DNA of 64,000 nucleotides, taken from positions 527,089-591,088 of the forward strand of contig NZ_JAIUZY010000004.1 in NCBI RefSeq assembly GCF_020171625.1, in the 5' to 3' direction. Source of the DNA: Salipiger bermudensis. Lineage in GTDB: Bacteria > Pseudomonadota > Alphaproteobacteria > Rhodobacterales > Rhodobacteraceae. The notes under the pieces are model-generated. The model saw nothing but the letters and a program-made list of their open reading frames with translations, had not been told where the DNA came from and did not search any database. Each line of letters starts with the position of its first letter. Positions within the stretch are counted from its first letter, which is position 1. Of the stretch, positions 1-7,610 are shown in pieces. The position numbers and the translations under genes were made by a program.

Positions 1-1
1 G

Positions 2-862
2 CAGACCCGCATCTCGGCGGCGCAGGAGGCCCGGGAGAACCGCCCCTCGCAGTCCGAGGCCGAGGCCCAGCTTCCCGAGCAATCACCGACCGAGGCGCCC
101 GAAGACTACCGCGCGCTGGTCGAGCGGTTGCGCACCGCGGTGACCGAGCGGCCCGACGACGTGCAGGGCCATGCGCTTCTCGCCCGTTCCGAGGCGGCGC
201 TGGGTAACTATCCGCAAGCCTACGCCGCGCAGCGCCGGCTGATCACGCTCAAGGGCGACGAGGCCAGCGCCAGGGATTACGCCGATCTCACCGATATGCT
301 GGTGCTCGCCGCCGGCGGCTACGTGTCGCCCGAGGCCGAGCAGGCGCTCGACGAGGTGATGCGGCGCGACCCCGACAACGGTGTGGCGCGCTATTACGGC
401 GGGTTGATGATGGCGCAGACCGGCCGGCCGGACACCGCCTTCCGGATCTGGGACAAGCTGCTGCGTGAAAGCCCGGCAGATGCCCCCTGGGTGGCCCCGG
501 TCCGCGCGCAGATCCCCGACCTCGCCTATGCCGCCGGCATCAACGACTACGAACTGCCCGCCGCCCCCGACGGCCCGGCCATCGCCGGCCCCGGCGCGGC
601 GGATGTCGAGGCCGCCTCCGAGCTCAGCGCCGAGGACCGGCAGCAGATGATCGAGGGCATGGTCGACCGGCTCGGCGCCCGCCTCGCCGACGAGGGCGGC
701 TCGCCGCAGGAATGGGGCCAGTTGCTGGGCGCCTTGGGCGTGCTGGGCCGCACCGAGCAGGCCGCCGAGATCTGGCAGGAGGCCCAGACGGTCTTCGCGG
801 GCCAGCCCGAAGCCCTTGCCATCGTCCGGGCCGGTGCGGCCCGCGCCGGGATCTCGAAATGA
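2..862 (+). CDS. ccmI: C-type cytochrome biogenesis protein CcmI, C-terminal part
   Basis: The reading frame is open from the window edge, so the N-terminus is missing. CcmI is the inner-membrane chaperone that delivers apocytochrome c to the CcmF/CcmH haem ligation complex; its C-terminal region is periplasmic and rich in tetratricopeptide helices. Here the visible 286 residues start with an acidic Gln/Glu/Pro-rich linker, followed by TPR-like helix pairs ([20 protein letters not shown] and a [21 protein letters not shown] type segment). The membrane-anchored N-terminal segment would lie upstream of the window. Followed at 94 bp by ruvX on the same strand. Confidence 0.8.
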   Translation, partial: QTRISAAQEARENRPSQSEAEAQLPEQSPTEAPEDYRALVERLRTAVTERPDDVQGHALLARSEAALGNYPQAYAAQRRLITLKGDEASARDYADLTDMLVLAAGGYVSPEAEQALDEVMRRDPDNGVARYYGGLMMAQTGRPDTAFRIWDKLLRESPADAPWVAPVRAQIPDLAYAAGINDYELPAAPDGPAIAGPGAADVEAASELSAEDRQQMIEGMVDRLGARLADEGGSPQEWGQLLGALGVLGRTEQAAEIWQEAQTVFAGQPEALAIVRAGAARAGISK

Positions 863-882
863 CGCCCCTGTCTTCTCTGGTT

Positions 883-932
883 CGAAAATACCTCGGGGGA
901 GTCGCCCTCGGGCGACGGGGGCAGCGCCCCCT
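883..932. repeat. Tandem hairpins between ccmI and ruvX (Rhodobacteraceae-type GGGGGC element)
   Basis: Two consecutive short hairpins are seen: GTCGCCC-TC-GGGCGAC at 901-916 and GGGGGC-AGC-GCCCCC at 917-931. They are preceded by an A-rich stretch and CTCGGGGGA. From memory, intergenic stretches ending in a GGGGGC/GCCCCC hairpin after an AAATA-CTCGGGGG lead are widespread in Rhodobacteraceae genomes. The function is uncertain; it may act as an mRNA 3'-end stabiliser or terminator for ccmI. Confidence 0.5.
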
Positions 933-956
933 CCGACGCAACGAAAGCCATCCGCG

Positions 957-1433
957 ATGATGCACGACGAGATCCAAGACTTCGCCGCCGCCCTGCCCCG
1001 CGACCGCGCCCTCGCCGGGCTCGACCTCGGCACCAAGACAATCGGCGTGGCGGTCTCCGACCGGCTGCTGAGCGTCGCGACCCCGCTCGAGACCGTGAAG
1101 CGCAAGAAGTTCACCCTCGACGCCGAGCGCCTGCTCGAGATCCTCGCCAAGCGCGAGATCGGCGGCGTGGTGCTCGGGCTGCCGCGCAACATGGACGGCT
1201 CGGAGGGCCCGCGCTGCCAGTCGACCCGCGCCTTCGCGCGCAATTTCTCGCGGCTCTGGGACGGGCCGATCACCTTCTGGGACGAGCGGCTCTCCACGGT
1301 CGCGGCCGAGCGCGCGCTGCTCGAGGCCGACACCTCGCGCGCCAAGCGCGCCGAGCTGATCGACCATGTCGCCGCATCCTACATCCTGCAGGGCGCGCTC
1401 GATCGGCTGCGCCACCTGAGAGCGAACGGATGA
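957..1433 (+). CDS. ruvX: RuvX/YqgF-family Holliday junction resolvase (pre-16S rRNA nuclease)
   Basis: A protein of 158 residues from the ATG at 957, matching the usual 140-160 residues of the family; longer upstream extensions in the frame are GC-rich noise over the hairpin element. The RNase H-like fold is shown by the first acidic strand [18 protein letters not shown] near residues 18-35 (catalytic Asp), a central [16 protein letters not shown] segment and a [12 protein letters not shown] segment with the second acidic pair. The family acts in 5' maturation of 16S rRNA and has been proposed to resolve Holliday junctions. Its stop overlaps the start of the next gene by four bases (ATGA). 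Confidence 0.88.
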   Translation: MMHDEIQDFAAALPRDRALAGLDLGTKTIGVAVSDRLLSVATPLETVKRKKFTLDAERLLEILAKREIGGVVLGLPRNMDGSEGPRCQSTRAFARNFSRLWDGPITFWDERLSTVAAERALLEADTSRAKRAELIDHVAASYILQGALDRLRHLRANG

Positions 1434-1636
1434 GCGACGATGCCATGCGCCGTGACGAGATCGAGAGTCCGTGCACCAAGATCTGCGTCATCCACCCGCA
1501 AAGCCGGCTCTGCACCGGCTGCCTGCGCAGCATCGACGAGATCACCGCGTGGTCGCGGATGAGCCCCGACGCCCGCCGGGCGGTGATGCGGGAGCTGCCC
1601 TCCCGCGCCCCGCGCATCGCCAATCACCGTGGCTGA
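1430..1636 (+). CDS. DUF1289 family small cysteine-rich protein
   Basis: A 68-residue protein whose ATG overlaps the ruvX stop, so the two are probably translationally coupled. It carries the DUF1289 signature: [12 protein letters not shown], then [19 protein letters not shown], giving four cysteines in a C-x3-C...C-x2-C arrangement that suggests metal or Fe-S binding. The biochemical role of the family is not established. The C-terminus is basic ([11 protein letters not shown]). The gene ends 3 bp before the convergent RTX gene. Confidence 0.8.
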   Translation: MSDDAMRRDEIESPCTKICVIHPQSRLCTGCLRSIDEITAWSRMSPDARRAVMRELPSRAPRIANHRG

Positions 1637-1639
1637 AGC

Positions 1640-2704
1640 TCACGAGCCCTGCACGATGATATCGTCCGGCCGGATCTCCTCGGCGGTCTGGACGAAGATC
1701 GAGTAGGTCTGGCCCCCCGCTGTCAGCGCGATCTCGGTCAGGCTCCTGCCGTACTCCTCGCTGAAGGCGGGCTCACCGATGACCAGTTCCGCGCCCTCGA
1801 GGTCCGACACCGGGACATCGAAGAGGATGGCGTCCTCGCCGGGCAGGAAATCCAGCACCACCCCCGACATGCTGCGATCGCCGGTCAGGTCGCCGACGAA
1901 CAGGTCGCTCCCGGCCCCGCCGTAGATCTCGATGCCCTCCGCCAGAATGACATCGTTGCCGGCATCGCCGCTGACATAGCCACCCGCACCGACATCGATG
2001 GTGTCGTTCCCCTCGCCCCCCGACGCGTAGATCGGCGCGTCGGTCCCGGTGTAGCCGGCGACGATCAGGTCGTCGCCATCGCCCCCGAGCGCGTCGACGC
2101 GGACCGCCTCATCGGCGAGGTAGATCGCGATCGTGTCGTTGCCCTCATCGCCCGAGACCTGCGCGTAGCCACTGTTGAGTAGCATGAGGTCGTCCCCGCG
2201 CCCGCCATGGAGCTCGTTGAACTGCAGATCGCCGGCGGTTTCTTCGGCGACCACGAGGGTGTCGTTGCCCCCGCCGCCCCAGGCACGGTCGCGGCCGAGC
2301 CCGGTCTCGATCACGTCATCCCCCTCGCCGCCCTCGATCAGGTCAGACCCGGCCCCGCCCCGCAGAACGTCGTCGCCGTCCTCACCGTCGATCTCGTCGG
2401 CGCCGGCATTTCCGGCAAGGAAATCGTCGCCCTCCCCGCCCAGCAGCGTGTCGTTGCCATCGTTGCCGCGCACCCAGTCGTCGCCGCCACCCGCCTCGAT
2501 GAGATCGTTGCCTGCGCCTCCCGCGACCGTATCGGCATTGTCGGTGAGCATTGCGCTGTCGTCGCCATCGCCGAGCGTGCCGACGATCGGCTCATCGAGA
2601 TCCGCCCAAGGCGCGTCCGAGGCGTCATCGTCACCACCGTCACCGCTGCCGATCAGCGAAATCCCCAGAACACCGAGAGAAAGAAGCAAAAGACCTTCGA
2701 GCAT
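1640..2704 (-). CDS. RTX-type calcium-binding repeat protein with N-terminal membrane anchor
   Basis: A 354-residue acidic protein. ATG 2704 has an AGGGA ribosome site seven bases upstream; a TTG two codons earlier was not preferred. Residues 1-22 are a hydrophobic helix (MLEGLLLLSLGVLGISLIGS), followed by an Asp/Gly-rich linker. From about residue 55 to 260 there are many hemolysin-type nonapeptides of the form GGxGxDxLx (for example GGEGDDFLAG and GGAGSDLIEG), which form Ca2+-binding parallel beta-rolls. A roughly 100-residue C-terminal beta domain follows. Most RTX proteins are secreted by type I systems without an N-terminal hydrophobic helix, so this may be a membrane-tethered or Sec-exported variant. 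No adjacent type I exporter is seen. Substrate or partner unknown. Confidence 0.75.
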   Translation of the reverse strand: MLEGLLLLSLGVLGISLIGSGDGGDDDASDAPWADLDEPIVGTLGDGDDSAMLTDNADTVAGGAGNDLIEAGGGDDWVRGNDGNDTLLGGEGDDFLAGNAGADEIDGEDGDDVLRGGAGSDLIEGGEGDDVIETGLGRDRAWGGGGNDTLVVAEETAGDLQFNELHGGRGDDLMLLNSGYAQVSGDEGNDTIAIYLADEAVRVDALGGDGDDLIVAGYTGTDAPIYASGGEGNDTIDVGAGGYVSGDAGNDVILAEGIEIYGGAGSDLFVGDLTGDRSMSGVVLDFLPGEDAILFDVPVSDLEGAELVIGEPAFSEEYGRSLTEIALTAGGQTYSIFVQTAEEIRPDDIIVQGS

Positions 2705-2846
2705 TTTCAAATCCCTGACCGATCAAAATACGTGCCGAGATCACGTTAACGAGTTTGCCTGACATCTTGCCAGCGTTTTGATCCGCGTCGCTTGATCGCA
2801 TCCCGGGCCTGAGCGCGCAGCGCTGTCCGCAGGATCGGAGCGCGGC

Positions 2847-3668
2847 TCAGAAGAACGACTTGCGCAGCATGTTGGCGGCCACCACCAGGATGAACACCGC
2901 GAAGGACCGGCGCAGGGTCTTTTCGTCGACGGCGTGGGCCAGCTTCGCGCCCAGCGGGGCGGTGATCAGGGTCATCGAAATGGCGATCAGGAAGGCGCCC
3001 AGATTGACCGATCCCAGCGTCAGCGGCGGCCGCACCGCGGCGGGCACCGGCACGAACAGGAAGGCCAGCACCGAGGGCAGCGCGATCAGCAGGCCGAAGC
3101 CCGCGGCAGTGGCCACGGCGCGGTGGATCGGCACCGAGCACAGCGTCATCATCGGCACTCCGAAGCTGCCGCCTCCGATCCCCATCAGCACCGACAGGAA
3201 GCCCACCACCGGCGACAGGATGGCCCGCATCAGCCCGCCCGGCATGGCGTCCGACAGGCGCCAGTGGCGGCGTCCGAAGGCAAAGTAGAGGCCGATGAAG
3301 ATGGCGATGCAGCCGAACAGCGCCTGCAGGAAATCAGAGCGCAGCCGCGCCGCGGTCAGCACCCCGATCAGCGCGCCGATGGCGATGCCCGGCGCCCATG
3401 CGCGCAGGATGCCCCATTCCACCGCGCCCTTCCGGTTGTGCGACAGCACCGAGCGGATCGAGGTGACGATGATCGTCGCCAAGGAGGTGGCAAGGCAGAT
3501 CTGCATGACCTGCGGGCTGCCATAGCCAAGGGTCTCGAAGGTGAAGAGAAACGCCGGAACCAGCACGATGCCCCCGCCCACGCCCAGCAGGCCCGCGATC
3601 AAACCGGCAAACGCGCTGGTGACGACAAGCAGCCCCACGAGGGGCAACAGGGTGGCGATGTCCGGCAT
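2847..3668 (-). CDS. TauE/SafE family membrane permease
   Basis: A 273-residue polytopic protein beginning at MPDIATLLPLVGLLVV; a longer upstream frame is antisense to dusA and was rejected. It has the two-fold TauE/SafE layout: an N-terminal half with GLLGVGGGIVLVPAF near residues 25-40 and a C-terminal half with GIGGGSFGVPMMTL near residues 165-180. About eight hydrophobic segments are visible. The family exports sulfite or small sulfonated and organic anions; the substrate here cannot be read from sequence. It is transcribed in the same direction as the upstream dusA, 80 bp away. Confidence 0.85.
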   Translation of the reverse strand: MPDIATLLPLVGLLVVTSAFAGLIAGLLGVGGGIVLVPAFLFTFETLGYGSPQVMQICLATSLATIIVTSIRSVLSHNRKGAVEWGILRAWAPGIAIGALIGVLTAARLRSDFLQALFGCIAIFIGLYFAFGRRHWRLSDAMPGGLMRAILSPVVGFLSVLMGIGGGSFGVPMMTLCSVPIHRAVATAAGFGLLIALPSVLAFLFVPVPAAVRPPLTLGSVNLGAFLIAISMTLITAPLGAKLAHAVDEKTLRRSFAVFILVVAANMLRKSFF

Positions 3669-3748
3669 GGGGGAGATCCTCGACCTGGTATACCAGCGGC
3701 TTAGTCCCCCGCCACCGTTCGTGCAAGCCTTGCGCCGGTCCGCGACGG

Positions 3749-4765
3749 TCAGGCCGCTGCAGGGACCCGCGACAATGCCTCTTCGACCAGCTCCGGCCCG
3801 GCGCCGTCGCGCGTGGCGCCTTCGGAGAGCACCCGGCGCCACTGCCGCGCCCCAGGGCGACCGGCAAAGAGACCCAGCATGTGCCGGGTGATCTGGTGCA
3901 GCCTGCCGCCGCCGGCGAGGTGGCGCTCGATATAGGGCAGCATCGCCTGCACCGCCGCCTCGGGCGACACCGGATGGCCCGCCTCCCCGTAGATCCGCGC
4001 ATCGGCATTGGCGAGGATATCCCACGGCTGGTGATAGGCGGCGCGCCCGATCATCACGCCGTCGAGCCCGTCCGCGAGCAGCGCCTCGGCGGTGCCAAGA
4101 TCATCGATGCCGCCATTGATCGAGACATGCAGCTGCGGGAAGGCCCGCTTCATCTCGCGCACCAGATCGTAGTCGAGCGGCGGGATGTCCCGGTTCTCCT
4201 TGGGGCTCAGCCCCTGCAGCCAGGCCTTGCGGGCATGGATCACCACGCGCCCGCAGCCCGCCGCCGAGATCTTCTCGAGGAAGTCGGGCAGCACCTCGCG
4301 CGGCTCCTGCTCGTCCACGCCGATGCGGCACTTGACGGTGACGTCGATCTTCACCGCCTCTCGCATGGCGGCGACGCAGTCCGCGACAAGCTCCGGCGAG
4401 CGCATCAGCACCGCGCCGAAGGTGCCCGACTGGACCCGGTCCGAGGGGCAGCCGCAGTTGAGGTCGATCTGGTCATAGCCCGCCTGCTCGCCGAGCCTCG
4501 CCGCCTGCGCGAGCTCTTCCGTGTCCGAGCCGCCGAGCTGCAGCGCCACGGGATGTTCCTCGGGATTGAAGTCGAGCAGGTGCAGCGCGCCGCCGCGCAC
4601 CAGCGCGGGCGCCGTGACCATCTCGGTATAGAGCAGCGCGCACCGCGACAGCAGCCGGTGCAGATACCGGCAATGCCGATCGGTCCAGTCCATCATGGGT
4701 GCGACGGAGAGGCGGGCCGCCCTGCGGACGTCCGAACCCCCTCGGTTTTCTTGCTCTGCGCTCAT
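3749..4765 (-). CDS. dusA: tRNA-dihydrouridine(20/20a) synthase DusA
   Basis: A flavoprotein that reduces uridine to dihydrouridine in the tRNA D-loop using NADPH. The 338-residue length fits DusA. The start at 4765 (MSAEQENRGG) was chosen over an upstream in-frame start because the conserved core begins only about 20 residues later with SVAPMMDWTDRHCRYLHRLL. Diagnostic motifs are NCGCPSDRVQSGTFGAVLM with the catalytic Cys, KCRIGVD, and the C-terminal FMN-phosphate segment SINGGIDDLG...GLDGVMIGRAAYHQPW. TauE follows on the same strand. Confidence 0.92.
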   Translation of the reverse strand: MSAEQENRGGSDVRRAARLSVAPMMDWTDRHCRYLHRLLSRCALLYTEMVTAPALVRGGALHLLDFNPEEHPVALQLGGSDTEELAQAARLGEQAGYDQIDLNCGCPSDRVQSGTFGAVLMRSPELVADCVAAMREAVKIDVTVKCRIGVDEQEPREVLPDFLEKISAAGCGRVVIHARKAWLQGLSPKENRDIPPLDYDLVREMKRAFPQLHVSINGGIDDLGTAEALLADGLDGVMIGRAAYHQPWDILANADARIYGEAGHPVSPEAAVQAMLPYIERHLAGGGRLHQITRHMLGLFAGRPGARQWRRVLSEGATRDGAGPELVEEALSRVPAAA

Positions 4766-5255
4766 GGTCACCTGACCCGATTTCCTCGATTCACGGGGCT
4801 TTTGCCCCCGATTTCGGGGGCGGTGCAACAACTCTCGCCCCGAACCCCCGAATTGTTACGTCGCTCTTAAGCGCCTTTGGTGCCGCGCATAGGCACGACG
4901 GCTCGCTCGCTTACATTGCCGCGACATCGCCCCCGGAGCGCCGCTTCCGCCGCCGGGTGCGACCGCCCGGCGATCGGCAACATGGCCCCGAAAAGCGGCC
5001 TAGATGGGTACCATCATGGCGCGTCGGAAGGAAGGCCGAGGGAAGAACGACGTAGCGGAGATCAGCAAAATTGAGGCGAGAAGGATCGCCCCCCCCCCAC
5101 TCAGAGAGAGCCTCCCGCGCAGGGCGATGCAGATCAGTCCGGGGACGGGAACTCGCCTCGAGCTGCGCGCATCAGGTTCCGAGAGGTGTTCGCGGCCCGG
5201 CGATTACCTCGAGCGGGTTGGAGCGGCCAAAGCGCAAGCCCCCCCGTGCAGACGG
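4766..5255. other. Intergenic stretch without a recognised gene
   Basis: About 490 bp between divergent reading directions of dusA and the terminator of the sugar dehydrogenase. Short frames exist on both strands but none has a ribosome site plus a recognisable domain. The base composition is less regular than in the flanking genes and a run of ten or so C residues occurs near 5090. I see nothing further that I can support. Confidence 0.5.
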
Positions 5256-5284
5256 AAAAAGGCCGCGCACAGGGCGCGGCCTTT
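5256..5284 (-). terminator. Rho-independent terminator of the sugar dehydrogenase/cytochrome operon
   Basis: A perfect 11-bp stem, AAAGGCCGCGC (5258-5268) with GCGCGGCCTTT (5274-5284), has a five-base loop. Read on the minus strand it runs into TTTTT (5260-5256). It lies 7 bp after the stop codon of the gene at 5291. Confidence 0.85.
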
Positions 5285-5290
5285 CAAGGC

Positions 5291-6583
5291 TCAGTTGCCT
5301 GGCGTCAGCTTGTAGATGGTGCCTTCGTCGATGGACGTATAGAGGCTGCCATCCGGTCCGGAGACCACGGAGCGGAAGCGGCCGGGATCCATCGGCAGCG
5401 TCATCTCGGTCACGTCGTAGACGTCGTTGTACTCGTCGTTGAACTGGATCACGTCGATGCGCTGACCGATCGGGGTCCCGCCAAAGCCGATGCCCATGAT
5501 GCCGACCACCATCGCGCCATCCCAGTCGCCCCACTGCTCGCCCGAGAGGAATGCGGCGGAGGACGTGCCCTGAGACCAGCCGTTGTTGTTCCAGATCGGT
5601 GGCATGGCGTCCGGATAGGTCTCGAAGTCGGTCATCGGCATGAAGGCCGCACGCTCGTAGCGGTTCATGCCCTCTGCCTGGTTCGGGCTGTAGCCACAAT
5701 AATCGTCCGGGCAGTCGCCGCGTCCGGCCATGTTCGGCCGCGGATCCCAACCGGCATTGCCGCCGTTTTCGAGGATGGTGATCTCGTCCGAGTGCCACGG
5801 CCCATGCTCGGCGGTGATCGCCGCGCCGGTTTCCGGGTGGAAGGCCAGGCCCTGAACGTTGCGGTGCCCGTAGGTGTAGGTGCGCTTGTCGAAGCCCTCG
5901 GGCGGGGCGTTGTCGGGGTGGGCGTTGCCGTCGGTGTCGATCCGGAGCACCTTGGACCCCATCATCGTCGGGCTCTGGGGCACCTCGGAGTTATGGGTGT
6001 CCCCGGTGGTCAGGTACAGCGCCCCGTCCGGGCCAAAGCGGACGCGTCCGCCATTATGCGCGCCCGGGCCCCCGAACGGGTGGTCCGACGCGGCCATCTT
6101 GTAAACCACGTCGTCCACGATGTCGGTGCGATCCGAAACCGAGCTGAAATCCTCGCTCAGCGTGAACCGCATCAGGCGGTTCGTGTGCGGGTCGGACATG
6201 TTCGACGTCGCATAGACGTAGATCCGGCGATTGCTTTCGAACTCTGGGTCGAAGGCGACCCCCATCATGCCCGCCTGCCCCTCGCAGAACAGGTCAGACC
6301 CCGACTCGGGATAGCCCTCGGCCTCGCCCACGCCATAGAGCGCGTTCACGCTCCCGTCCGGCATGAGCACCGACAGGCCGCTGCACTTTTCGGTAAACAG
6401 CATCGTGCCATCCTCGAGGAAGGCCATGTCCCACGGATTGTCGAGGTCATCCAGCACGACCTCCGAGGTCAGTTTCGTGGTGTTCATGCCGTCCTGCGCG
6501 AGGACCGGCGCAGCCAGCAGGCTGGTTCCGGCAAGCAAGGCTGCCACCACCGGCGGCTTGGATCTTTCAACGGAAAATTTCAT
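5291..6583 (-). CDS. Periplasmic PQQ-dependent sugar dehydrogenase (sorbosone/glucose dehydrogenase family)
   Basis: A 430-residue protein starting at MKFSVERSKPP, where GGGAGGAA lies at ideal spacing; the longer frame upstream lacks a ribosome site. A signal peptide (VVAALLAGTSLLAAPVLA) ends near residue 30. The rest is a six-bladed beta-propeller of the soluble glucose/sorbosone dehydrogenase type: NPWDMAFLEDGTMLFTEK, GMMGVAFDPEF, HNGGRVRFGPDGALYLTTGD, and GFGGTPIGQRIDV near the C-terminus. Such enzymes oxidise aldoses or aldose-like compounds in the periplasm and pass electrons to cytochrome c. The cytochrome gene 139 bp upstream on the same strand is the likely acceptor. No PQQ biosynthesis genes are in the window. 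Confidence 0.85.
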   Translation of the reverse strand: MKFSVERSKPPVVAALLAGTSLLAAPVLAQDGMNTTKLTSEVVLDDLDNPWDMAFLEDGTMLFTEKCSGLSVLMPDGSVNALYGVGEAEGYPESGSDLFCEGQAGMMGVAFDPEFESNRRIYVYATSNMSDPHTNRLMRFTLSEDFSSVSDRTDIVDDVVYKMAASDHPFGGPGAHNGGRVRFGPDGALYLTTGDTHNSEVPQSPTMMGSKVLRIDTDGNAHPDNAPPEGFDKRTYTYGHRNVQGLAFHPETGAAITAEHGPWHSDEITILENGGNAGWDPRPNMAGRGDCPDDYCGYSPNQAEGMNRYERAAFMPMTDFETYPDAMPPIWNNNGWSQGTSSAAFLSGEQWGDWDGAMVVGIMGIGFGGTPIGQRIDVIQFNDEYNDVYDVTEMTLPMDPGRFRSVVSGPDGSLYTSIDEGTIYKLTPGN

Positions 6584-6722
6584 GGTTTCCTCCCTTATAT
6601 CGGCACCACCTGAACTGATGGCGCCACACCCGCTCCAGTCGGGATGTTCTTCGACCCGCCCCGGATCTCGGCTCAGGCTCTCCTGACGGGGCTTGGCGTG
6701 CGTTCTTCGATCGAGGCCGCCG

Positions 6723-7127
6723 TCACTCGAACGCGGTGGTGACGTAGACCGCAAGGCTGGCGATGTCTTCGTCGGACAGCTTCTTGGCGTGCTGGATCAT
6801 CAGGATCGAGTTGGGGCCGATGGTTTCACCGGAGCGGTAGCGCTCCAACCGCTCGACGATATAGGTGGGCTCCTTGTCAGAGAGGCTGGGGTAGCTCGCC
6901 GCGCCCTGCGCCTTGTTTCCGTGACAGGCGCGGCAGGAGCGCGAGAAGATCTTCTTGGCCGCGGCAAGGTCGACATCCTGAAGCTCAGTGGCCGCGTCGG
7001 TCTTGGCCGCATCCGTGGTGTCTGCCTGCACCACGCCGGTGTCGCTGGCCGTGGCCTCCTTTTCGTCAGCCACGCCGACCGTGCCGATCAATGCCAGGCC
7101 GACGCCCAAGCAGATGGTTTTCCACAT
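6723..7127 (-). CDS. Class I periplasmic cytochrome c
   Basis: A 134-residue exported protein with signal peptide MWKTICLGVGLALIGTVGVA, a low-complexity Asp/Ala/Thr linker, and a single haem c site CRACH at about residues 65-69. An axial Met candidate lies in NSILMIQHAKKL. The motif YIVERLERYRSGE and C-terminal EDIASLAVYVTTAF are typical of small soluble cytochromes c. It precedes the sugar dehydrogenase in the same direction and is probably its electron acceptor. The start has a GGA-GGAGAAT ribosome site upstream. Confidence 0.87.
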   Translation of the reverse strand: MWKTICLGVGLALIGTVGVADEKEATASDTGVVQADTTDAAKTDAATELQDVDLAAAKKIFSRSCRACHGNKAQGAASYPSLSDKEPTYIVERLERYRSGETIGPNSILMIQHAKKLSDEDIASLAVYVTTAFE

Positions 7128-7610
7128 ACGTTTATTCTCCGTCCTGCATTCCGCAATTCAAAGAAATAATGAAGATACATCATTACATCTGACCATGCCG
7201 CGGAAAGTCTGTATTGACGCGGCTGCGCTGGCCTGAGGGGCGCCCGGCCCTGCGCATCCGTGGGATTCGGACTTCACGGCACCGCTGGTCCCCAATTCCC
7301 GTCAATCGAACCGCCAAGACGTGCCGAGTCGGCCTGTCGCCCCGGATAGCCACGCCGGACCACTGGCGTCACGTTCGGTGAAGCGCCGGAGATGAAGCTG
7401 CGATGCAGGACGCCGCTCCGAGTAGGTCCAGAGAGCGTGCCCCTTCGATGGCCGGTTTGCGGAGTTCCGGCGGAGCGCCCTCTCCCCCCAGAGCCGATGG
7501 AAAATAACGGCAGGCGAAGGCGGAGGTCCGCGCGTCTCGCCCTTTGCGCGACAAAGCCGTTCACATCCGAACGCTGTCTGGTAGCGTCGCGCCGACTCGA
7601 AGGAAGACAC
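7128..7610. other. Divergent intergenic region without a recognised gene
   Basis: About 480 bp separate the cytochrome c gene (minus strand) from the exported-protein operon (plus strand). It should hold both promoters. Several frames run through it on the minus strand, but they have no start context, no domain and strongly biased compositions (Arg/Ser/Pro-rich), so they are treated as noise. Confidence 0.45.

Noticed and set aside
83..1345. 420-codon minus-strand open frame
   Set aside because: It is antisense to ccmI and ruvX, whose motifs are clear, and its product is a Gly/Arg/Ala-rich composition typical of GC-rich shadow frames.
5004..5315. Possible 103-residue plus-strand gene
   Set aside because: Basic N-terminus looked protein-like, but the frame crosses the terminator hairpin, has a poly-Pro run from the C tract, and no ribosome site.
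5186..6613. 475-codon plus-strand open frame
   Set aside because: Antisense to the PQQ sugar dehydrogenase, which has a signal peptide, ribosome site and terminator on the other strand.
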